This document shows, piece by piece, positions 58,184 to 64,000 of a DNA stretch of 64,000 nt (position 1 is the first letter of the stretch; each line of letters starts with the position of its first letter). The position numbers and the translations under genes are program-made. The notes below the pieces were generated by a model. The model had not been told where the DNA came from. It saw nothing but the letters and a program-made list of their open reading frames with translations, and made no database searches. The stretch spans positions 1 through 64,000 of the forward strand of contig NZ_JACJSB010000004.1 of the NCBI RefSeq assembly GCF_014697585.1, read 5' to 3'. Origin of the DNA: Dolichospermum sp. FACHB-1091. Lineage in GTDB: Bacteria > Cyanobacteriota > Cyanobacteriia > Cyanobacteriales > Nostocaceae.

Positions 58184-58497
58184 GTACCAATATTGATGAA
58201 TTTAAAAAACTCGTAGATGCCGAAGAGTTTTTCATCTTTTTTAATCTACCCTATGACCAAAAATTTGTAAATGTCAATCGTTTACATATTTTGAAAAAGT
58301 TTTCTCAGTTCATGAGTCAAATTGATGATAGTTATCCTCAACTAAATGACCAAGAAAGATTAGAGAAATATTGTGTTGCTTTACAACAAGCTTATCAGGT
58401 GTTTATAGAATCTACACCCCATGAACAAAAGCTGTTCAAGGTATTTAATGATAAGCCCAAAAATGTTGTCACCCTGACAGAAATTACTTCAGATTAG
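58180..58497 (+). CDS. nifW: Nitrogenase-stabilising protein NifW
   Basis: A 105-aa NifW: FKKLVDAEEFFIFFNLPYDQ, VNVNRLHILKKFSQFM, YCVALQQAYQVFIES. NifW binds the MoFe protein and is thought to protect it from oxygen or aid its maturation. ATGA overlap with the preceding gene; 10 bp before hesA. Confidence 0.93.
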   Translation: MSTNIDEFKKLVDAEEFFIFFNLPYDQKFVNVNRLHILKKFSQFMSQIDDSYPQLNDQERLEKYCVALQQAYQVFIESTPHEQKLFKVFNDKPKNVVTLTEITSD

Positions 58498-58507
58498 GAG
58501 TTAAAAA

Positions 58508-59290
58508 GTGATTAACCTAACGCCTACCGAATTGGAACGCTATAGTCGCCAAATGATGCTTCCTAATTTTGGCGAATTAGCTCAAAAGCGCCTAAAATCA
58601 GCGACTGTTTTAGTGTCAGGTGTGGGTGGATTAGGTGGTACGGCGGCGCTTTACTTAACAGTAGCAGGCGTTGGGCGGCTGATCCTAGTCCGAGGTGGTG
58701 ATTTGCGGCTGGATGATATGAATCGTCAGGTTTTGATGACTGATGACTGGGTGGGTAAACCCAGAGTATTTAAAGCCCAAGAAACCCTCAAAGCCATCAA
58801 TCCTGATGTTCAAGTGGATGTAGTTCACGATTACATTACCGCAGAAAATGTGGATGGGTTGGTACAGTCGGCTGATATGGCTTTGGATTGCGCTCATAAT
58901 TTCACTGAACGCAATTTGTTAAATGAAGCCTGTGTCCGCTGGCGCAAACCCATGGTAGAGGCGGCCATGGACGGTATGGAGGCTTACCTGACCACGATTA
59001 TTCCCGGTGTCACCCCTTGTTTATCTTGTCTGTTTCCAGAAAAGCCGGATTGGGACCGACGCGGTTTTTCCGTGCTGGGGGCTGTTTCTGGGACCTTGGC
59101 CTGTTTGACCGCTTTGGAAGCGGTAAAGCTGATTACTGGTTTTAGTCAACCGCTGTTATCAGAATTACTGACCATTGATTTGAACAGAATGGAATTTGCT
59201 AAACGTCGTTCTCACCGCGATCGCAATTGTCCAGTCTGCGGTAATACTGCCCCTTGGAGATATTCCCAATCTCAAGCTGCAACGGTGTAA
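58508..59290 (+). CDS. hesA: HesA, E1/ThiF-like adenylyltransferase
   Basis: A 260-aa HesA: LERYSRQMMLPNFGELAQKRL, the nucleotide loop GVGGLGGTAALYLTVAGVG, zinc cysteines in PCLSCLFPE and CPVCGNTAPW. It resembles MoeB/ThiF and is thought to act in molybdenum or sulfur supply for nitrogenase. The start codon is GTG, with AGGAG 8 nt upstream. It is followed by hesB. Confidence 0.93.
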   Translation: MINLTPTELERYSRQMMLPNFGELAQKRLKSATVLVSGVGGLGGTAALYLTVAGVGRLILVRGGDLRLDDMNRQVLMTDDWVGKPRVFKAQETLKAINPDVQVDVVHDYITAENVDGLVQSADMALDCAHNFTERNLLNEACVRWRKPMVEAAMDGMEAYLTTIIPGVTPCLSCLFPEKPDWDRRGFSVLGAVSGTLACLTALEAVKLITGFSQPLLSELLTIDLNRMEFAKRRSHRDRNCPVCGNTAPWRYSQSQAATV

Positions 59291-59351
59291 GTTACCACTT
59301 CTTGAAAATCCACATCCAAATCAGAATATTCGCTACAGAATAAAACATAAA

Positions 59352-59729
59352 ATGACTGTTACTTTAACAGAAAAGGCAGAATTTCGTCTCTGGGCATTTG
59401 TCAAAGGTTCTGCAACCGACGAAACTAATAACGCCACAAAGGGTGTTCGCATCTCGGTTAAAGACGGTGGTTGCAGTGGCTACGAGTATGGCATCGAAAT
59501 TACTAGCAAGCCCCAACCTGATGATATCGTAACTCAACAAGGAAATGTGTTGATTTATGTTGATGCTAAAAGTGCGCCGTTATTAGCAGGTGTGGTAGTT
59601 GATTTTGTAGAGGGAGTTATGGATAGCGGTTTTAAGTTTTCCAACCCCAATGCAACTGATACCTGCGGTTGTGGCAAGTCTTTTAAAACCAGTGATGGTA
59701 CTCCCAATGGTGTACCTTGCGGTAAATAG
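59352..59729 (+). CDS. hesB: HesB, A-type Fe-S carrier
   Basis: A 125-aa IscA/HesB protein from the ATG at 59352 (MTVTLTEKAEFRLWAFVKGS); the longer in-frame reading from 59196 would overlap hesA and lacks family similarity. Cluster cysteines: GGCSGYEYGIEI and DTCGCGKSF. It carries Fe-S clusters to nitrogenase or its maturation factors. Confidence 0.95.
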   Translation: MTVTLTEKAEFRLWAFVKGSATDETNNATKGVRISVKDGGCSGYEYGIEITSKPQPDDIVTQQGNVLIYVDAKSAPLLAGVVVDFVEGVMDSGFKFSNPNATDTCGCGKSFKTSDGTPNGVPCGK

Positions 59730-59834
59730 TTCAAACTTCAAAAGTTAGCTCCTTTATTTTGAATTTTGACTTGATCTCGGAAAACTTAACTAACTCAAAA
59801 ACTCACTTCATTAATCTTTGAGGAGAATCGAAAA

Positions 59835-60134
59835 ATGGCGACATATCAAGTAAGATTGATCAACAAAAAAGAAAATATAGACACCACAATTGAATGTGAT
59901 GAAGAGATGACAATTGTAGACGCAGCAGAAGAAGCTGGTCTGGAATTACCTTTCTCTTGTAAATCCGGCGCTTGCTCTAGCTGTGTAGGTAAGATTGTTG
60001 AAGGTGAAATCAATCAAGATGATCAATCCTTTTTAGATGATGAGCAAATGGGCAAAGGATTCGCCTTATTGTGTGTTACCTATCCCCGTTCTAACTGCAC
60101 AATCAAAACCCACCAAGAACCTTACCTTGCTTAA
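59835..60134 (+). CDS. fdxH: Heterocyst [2Fe-2S] ferredoxin FdxH
   Basis: A 99-aa plant-type ferredoxin: [19 protein letters not shown], cluster loop [17 protein letters not shown], and [13 protein letters not shown]. FdxH is the heterocyst electron donor to nitrogenase reductase in Anabaena, with its typical place after hesB. AGGAG lies 8 bp before the ATG. Confidence 0.95.
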   Translation: MATYQVRLINKKENIDTTIECDEEMTIVDAAEEAGLELPFSCKSGACSSCVGKIVEGEINQDDQSFLDDEQMGKGFALLCVTYPRSNCTIKTHQEPYLA

Positions 60135-60244
60135 TACAATATTTGTCGGGATTTAGGATTTCTAAATTCTTTAATTTTCACAATGATGGAGGATGTTTAT
60201 CATCTTTCATCATTTCAGTTTTCACTTTTTATTTTGATAATTGA

Positions 60245-60496
60245 ATGTTTACTCCTTTTACTGTTATGGGCTGTTCTTTAGAGTTACTAAAATCAGGAGA
60301 ATGTGGCATAGTTACTTTTTGTCAAAGTCAGGATGAGACAATTAGAAAAAAGCTGATATCAATGGGCATTAAAACAGGTAATACCATTACTGTAGAACAG
60401 CAATTTCCGACTTTTATTATTAAATGTGGTAGTTTATCTATGACTATAAATCGCCAAATAGCGCGGGCTATTTATGTGCGGGTAATTGATGGGTGA
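60245..60496 (+). CDS. feoA: FeoA family protein
   Basis: An 83-aa protein, or 76 aa from the Met at 60266. The SH3-like FeoA domain reads CGIVTFCQSQDETIRKKLIS then MGIKTGNTITVEQ and SLSMTINRQIARAIYVRVI. FeoA assists FeoB ferrous-iron uptake. No feoB is seen nearby. Its place after fdxH suggests iron supply for nitrogenase. Confidence 0.88.
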   Translation: MFTPFTVMGCSLELLKSGECGIVTFCQSQDETIRKKLISMGIKTGNTITVEQQFPTFIIKCGSLSMTINRQIARAIYVRVIDG

Positions 60497-60650
60497 AAAT
60501 GGTGATTAAGTTTAGTTATTGGTTTAAATTGTGGTTTTTACAACCAAACTCACGTATAGTATTTAACACAGAATTTAAATTTATAGACTTAAACTTAAAG
60601 CCTAAAGCAAAAGATGTTAAAATACTATAAAGTTAGAGAGGTGAAATAAT

Positions 60651-60818
60651 ATGAGCTATCAAGATATTATTACCTTATATGGTTCTCCACCTAAAGTTAT
60701 ATAGTTACGCTGTGGAAATGCACCAACACAAGTAGTTGCATCTCTACTGCGTTCTGGGGTGGTAGTAATTCAAAAATTACTTGATCATCCCAATCTGGAT
60801 TGTTTAGAATTATATTAA
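60651..60818 (+). pseudogene. C-terminal relic of a DUF5615 toxin with in-frame stop
   Basis: The frame reads MSYQDIITLYGSPPKVI, a TAG at 60702-60704 where Trp is expected, then LRCGNAPTQVVASLLRSGVV and ends DCLELY. This is the last third of a DUF5615 protein. The N-terminal part is missing. An intact DUF433/DUF5615 pair lies 80 bp downstream. Confidence 0.8.
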
Positions 60819-60939
60819 TTTATTCTATAACTAGCTCAATCTAAAAAGATGTAATGTGGGGTGATTTGTATTTCGGTAAGACTACTAAAATAGTATGATA
60901 TCTGTAACTACTCTTCTATTATTTAGGACGGCTAACATT

Positions 60940-61188
60940 ATGACAGATGAAAAATTACTCAACCATATTACTACAAATCCAAAAGTAATGGCTGGAAAAC
61001 CGACAATTAAAGGCACACGCTTAACAGTCGAGTATATTCTTAATCTCCTTGCACACGGTGCTACAGTAACAGAAATTCTGGAAGAATATGAAGGTTTAGT
61101 AGAAGCAGATATTCGAGCTTGTTTATTATTTGCATCTCGCTCTCTAGAAAGTACCAGTTTCATGCCTTTAATTGCGGAGATTGCTTAG
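60940..61188 (+). CDS. DUF433 antitoxin
   Basis: An 82-aa DUF433 protein from the ATG at 60940 (MTDEKLLNHITTNPKVMAGK), with PTIKGTRLTVEYILNLLAHG and EILEEYEGLVEADIRACL. An in-frame start 15 codons upstream is less likely. Its stop immediately precedes the DUF5615 start, so the pair forms a toxin-antitoxin operon. Confidence 0.88.
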   Translation: MTDEKLLNHITTNPKVMAGKPTIKGTRLTVEYILNLLAHGATVTEILEEYEGLVEADIRACLLFASRSLESTSFMPLIAEIA

Positions 61189-61542
61189 ATGCGATTTTTA
61201 GTAGATGAAAATACAGGTGTGACTGTCGCTCGCTGGTTACGTGAACAAGATTATGAAGTTTTCTCAGTTTATGAACAAGGACGGGGAATAGATGATGACA
61301 CAATTATTCAAAAGGCCTTTGATGAAAATTGGATTTTGATTACTAGTGACAAAGATTTTGGCGAGAAAGTTTATCGAGATAAATACCCTCACCGGGGTGT
61401 GATTCTTCTGCGTTTGGAAAATGAACGTTCAGCAAATAAAATCTATATTTTACAACAGGTATTAGAGCAGCATAAGGAAAAGTTAGTAGATAGTTTTGTC
61501 GTAGTTACTGAAAATCAGATTAGATTTGCCAGATTAAAATAA
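61189..61542 (+). CDS. DUF5615 PIN-like toxin
   Basis: A 117-aa DUF5615 protein: MRFLVDENTGVTVARWLREQ, NWILITSDKDFGEKVYRD, HRGVILLRLENERSANKI. PIN-like acidic residues (VDEN, SDKDFG) are in place. It directly abuts the DUF433 gene. Type II toxin by family; RNase activity is inferred. Confidence 0.88.
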   Translation: MRFLVDENTGVTVARWLREQDYEVFSVYEQGRGIDDDTIIQKAFDENWILITSDKDFGEKVYRDKYPHRGVILLRLENERSANKIYILQQVLEQHKEKLVDSFVVVTENQIRFARLK

Positions 61543-61773
61543 TTGCTGAGTCGGATATTTCGGATGTTTAAGATTATGGTGGGTTGCACTTTGGGACAAC
61601 GCACCCTAGCTTGATCACCAAACAGGTAGTCATATTCGATTAATGACTCAAGAAAATGGTGAACATCATCCTGACTCTAAATCAAACGTTAAATTTTATT
61701 AAATTTGTAAATTTAAAAACAAAAATGCTGTATGATAGTTTGAAAATGACAATTTAATTATTAATTAAATTAT

Positions 61774-62811
61774 ATGAAAGTACAACAACAAATATTAGAC
61801 TTTAGAAATAAAATTCTTCTCGGTGACAATCTATCTATTCTCAAACAAATAGAAAGTGATACTTTTGATTTAATCATCACTTCACCCCCATATTTTCAGC
61901 AACGTGATTATGGAAATGGTAATTTAGGTATAGGGAACGAAACAACGGAAGCAGAATATTTACAAAATATCTTAACGGTATTTGGGGAATGTGTGCGCGT
62001 TTTGAAAAAAACAGGAGCAATAGTTTTTAATTTGGGAGATAAATATATTAACGGTGGTTTATCTCTAATTCCTTATAAATTTGCCATTCAAGCTACCCAA
62101 AATCAAAATATTTTTCTGATTAATCAAATTACATGGTCAAAACTAAATCCTACACCACGTCAAGATAAAAGAAAATTAATACAAGCTACAGAACCTTTTT
62201 TCATATTTGCTAAATCAAAAGATTATTACTTTAATTTAGATAATTATTTACAACATTTAGATACCTTTAATAAAAGTATTAAAGGTAAACCATCTGATAA
62301 ATTAGGTAAAAAATATCTGGAATTAATTAAAAATTCTGATTTAAGCGAAGCACAAAAAAATCATGCTATTAAAGAATTAAATCAAGCTATTTTAGCAGTA
62401 CATAATGGAGAAATTGAAGGATTTAGAATGAAAATTCATGGCATACATAAATTAGCCTATGGTGGACAAGAGGGAGGGAGAAATAACCAAATTAAGAATC
62501 ATGGTTTTACTATTATTAGAATTTTAGGAAACACCATGAAAAAAGACATCATTGAAAGTCCGGTAGAAATTACTAAAAATAATCATCATCCAGCAGTTTA
62601 TCCTTTATATATTATTCAGGAACTTATTAAATTATTAACTAAAGAAGATGATTTTATTCTTGATCCTTTTTGTGGTAGTGGGACTAGTTGTGTAGCAGCT
62701 AGAAATTTAAATAGAAACTATTTAGGAATTGAAATTAATCCTGATTATGTAAATTTAGCTAATAACCGCATGGAACAACCTGATTCTCAACAACAGGAAT
62801 TATTTATATGA
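61774..62811 (+). CDS. Site-specific DNA methyltransferase (beta class)
   Basis: A 345-aa methyltransferase with motif IV first (LIITSPPYFQQRDYG) and the SAM motif late (FILDPFCGSGTSCVAARNL), the beta-class order. SPPY suggests N4-cytosine or N6-adenine methylation. The middle (residues 150-230) would be the target-recognition part. Its stop overlaps the next gene's start (ATGA), as in restriction-modification operons. Confidence 0.9.
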   Translation: MKVQQQILDFRNKILLGDNLSILKQIESDTFDLIITSPPYFQQRDYGNGNLGIGNETTEAEYLQNILTVFGECVRVLKKTGAIVFNLGDKYINGGLSLIPYKFAIQATQNQNIFLINQITWSKLNPTPRQDKRKLIQATEPFFIFAKSKDYYFNLDNYLQHLDTFNKSIKGKPSDKLGKKYLELIKNSDLSEAQKNHAIKELNQAILAVHNGEIEGFRMKIHGIHKLAYGGQEGGRNNQIKNHGFTIIRILGNTMKKDIIESPVEITKNNHHPAVYPLYIIQELIKLLTKEDDFILDPFCGSGTSCVAARNLNRNYLGIEINPDYVNLANNRMEQPDSQQQELFI

Positions 62812-63086
62812 AATATAATTATAATCGAGAAATAGAAACATTAGAACAATTTTATCAGGAAGCAATTGAATTAATTAAAAATCAAGCGTTATCAGAAATT
62901 GAGGAAGAAATAAAAGACTGTGTAGATATTTTCGTTCATAAAATAGAAACTGATAAATCTTTAATTCAAGTAATTATTACCAGTTTACTCAAGAAAATAA
63001 TTAAACCTGAGCAAGATATTAGGTTGCATAATGTCAATAAAAATAAAATGAGCATTTTCACAATTAGGAAATTATTTAATTTTTGA
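62808..63086 (+). CDS. Probable truncated restriction enzyme partner
   Basis: A 92-aa protein coupled to the methyltransferase by a 4-bp overlap: YNREIETLEQFYQEAIELIK, EEIKDCVDIFVHKIETDKSL, IIKPEQDIRLHNVNK. Recognisable similarity to N-termini of type II restriction enzymes seems likely from text and place, but no catalytic motif is present. The sequence after DIRLH looks replaced. So this is a probable remnant. Confidence 0.5.
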   Translation: MKYNYNREIETLEQFYQEAIELIKNQALSEIEEEIKDCVDIFVHKIETDKSLIQVIITSLLKKIIKPEQDIRLHNVNKNKMSIFTIRKLFNF

Positions 63087-63483
63087 CTTGTTGGAAAGTT
63101 TTATAATTTCTACAAACAACCTCTAAACAAATATCTCCTTCTAAATGAAAATAAATTAGTGATTGTAAATTGGTGTTAATTATTCCAGTTTGATTGACAA
63201 ATGGATAGGATGTAGATAAAAATTCCGGGATATTATCTTCAATTTTCTTGAGTTCAACTTCTCCTACCCAAAAACAGATATCTTCATCATTTGCATTTAG
63301 AGGTTGGGAAAAAACTAGGTGAATAATTTGATAAAACTCAATAGCTACATCATCAGCTTCAGGACCAAAGGTAAAGTCAAGACGTAATCCCAAGTTTTGA
63401 GGATTTAAAGAAATACCAACTAAGTCAGCACTTTTTAAATCTTCGAGAAAAGTAGTGAGGGTTGATGTAATTGTTGTTGTCAT
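63076..63483 (-). CDS. Unknown 135-aa protein
   Basis: A soluble acidic protein (FLEDLKSADLVGISLNPQNLGLRLDF; DDVAIEFYQIIHLVFSQPLN; ICFWVGEVELKKIEDNIPEFL), not recognised. It overlaps the upstream gene's end by 4 bp (ATGA), so the two are one operon. Its 3' end converges on and overlaps the restriction-like gene. Confidence 0.6.
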   Translation of the reverse strand: MTTTITSTLTTFLEDLKSADLVGISLNPQNLGLRLDFTFGPEADDVAIEFYQIIHLVFSQPLNANDEDICFWVGEVELKKIEDNIPEFLSTSYPFVNQTGIINTNLQSLIYFHLEGDICLEVVCRNYKTFQQVKN

Positions 63484-63782
63484 AGATTCACAATTTCTCC
63501 AGTATTATGAGTATTAGCTCCAGAAACAAATTCTATCTGCTCTCCATATTGATTATAGCGACGACGGTAAGATTTGCCATCAATTGCTTTAATTTTCGGA
63601 CCTGTGCGAACAATTTCCCCATTTGGTCTAATATGAATTTGACTACCATCTGGATGCTGAAATGTTTCATAACCCCCTTGAGTTTGCGTTTTAAATTCAA
63701 ATCCTTGGTTGCTGAGAATTATTAAGACTTCTGATCGTGGTTTTTCTGTTAAGTTAGGTAGTTGTTGAGCGGCTATATTCAT
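63480..63782 (-). CDS. Unknown 100-aa protein
   Basis: A 100-aa protein with a repeated beta pattern: SNQGFEFKTQTQGGYETFQH, DGSQIHIRPNGEIVRTGPKI, KSYRRRYNQYGEQIEF. The GGYETFQHPDGSQIHIRP stretch resembles small toxin or RNA-binding folds (HicA-like or Rhs-tail), which is only suggestive. It forms an operon with the 135-aa gene. Confidence 0.55.
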   Translation of the reverse strand: MNIAAQQLPNLTEKPRSEVLIILSNQGFEFKTQTQGGYETFQHPDGSQIHIRPNGEIVRTGPKIKAIDGKSYRRRYNQYGEQIEFVSGANTHNTGEIVNL

Positions 63783-63868
63783 TTATAACAGCTTGTTTAT
63801 TATTCCCATTTTACTCTTTATTTTTTAGGGTGATTTGTGGTTAGGTAATACACCACTAATTACCAAAA

Positions 63869-63945
63869 AAGGTGCGTTAGGCGATCGCTAACACACCCTA
63901 CAAAACTGGTGGTAATGCGATAGCGAAGCGCTCCGTAGGAATCGC
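63869..63945. repeat. Dispersed repeats with HIP1
   Basis: GGTGCGTTAGGCGATCGCTAACACACCC (63870-63897) is an imperfect palindrome around HIP1. It is followed at 63917-63945 by the same 29-bp expanded HIP1 block (GCGATAGCGAAG...GGAATCGC) seen at 38 and in the array at 23401. No gene follows to the window end. Confidence 0.7.
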
Positions 63946-64000
63946 TATCCGACCATTATTAGCCCGATATTGGTAATCTTGGTGTATTACAAAATGAAGT

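Noticed and set aside
59196-59351. N-terminal extension of hesB
   Set aside because: It overlaps the hesA coding region and lacks HesB similarity; the ATG at 59352 begins the family sequence.

Overview
This window comes from a heterocyst-forming, filamentous nitrogen-fixing cyanobacterium (order Nostocales; Dolichospermum, Aphanizomenon or Anabaena is my best guess). The evidence is a complete Mo-nitrogenase cluster in Nostocales order (nifB-fdxN-nifS-nifU-nifH-nifD-nifK-nifE-nifN-nifX-nifW-hesA-hesB-fdxH), dense GCGATCGC (HIP1) octamers, short tandem repeats of 7 bp, and above all three DNA elements that interrupt nifH and nifD. Each element carries a recombinase of the XisA/XisC family known from Anabaena programmed excision.

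Layout. 1-7.5 kb holds housekeeping genes: an FHA-fused class A penicillin-binding protein, lspA, bioY, a lysozyme-like hydrolase, DUF1997, DUF4079 and an ankyrin-repeat protein. 8.0-12.2 kb is a minus-strand accessory nif operon: nifP (cysE-like), an Asr1405-like gene, DUF2949, a 38-aa membrane peptide, nifV, nifZ, nifT and a thioredoxin-like [2Fe-2S] ferredoxin. 12.8-13.3 kb encodes a DUF2141 protein. 14.5-19.1 kb carries nifB, fdxN, nifS and nifU on the plus strand. 19.1-53.6 kb is nifHDK, cut into pieces. 54.0-60.5 kb carries nifE, nifN, nifX, a DUF269 gene, a DUF683 gene, nifW, hesA, hesB, fdxH and feoA. 60.6-63.8 kb is accessory DNA: a broken and an intact DUF433/DUF5615 toxin-antitoxin module, a DNA methyltransferase with a probable truncated partner, and two unknown genes.

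The interruptions. nifH is split by a 6,049-bp element between CCGTGAAG repeats. nifD is split twice: by a 1,821-bp element between TATTCCCTG repeats, which holds essentially only its recombinase, and by a 22,390-bp element between TACTCCG repeats, which lies at the classical Anabaena nifD site. I checked the reading frame across all three junctions. Precise excision gives a 296-aa NifH and a 500-aa NifD with every expected motif. The three elements together occupy about 30.3 kb, or 47% of the window. In the genome as read, neither nitrogenase reductase nor the NifD subunit can be made.

The cargo. The nifH element carries a DNA methyltransferase, an HTH-PD-(D/E)XK nuclease fusion, a second nuclease-like protein and an array of expanded HIP1 repeats. 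The 22-kb nifD element carries six Uma2-type nuclease-fold genes, toxin-antitoxin genes, an AAA ATPase-TOPRIM gene pair that looks like an anti-phage module, a multicopper oxidase, a large calcium-binding-repeat esterase/phytase-like protein, a cyclophilin and several recent internal duplications. All of it would be lost from the heterocyst chromosome on excision. No rRNA, tRNA, CRISPR array or intact transposase was seen.
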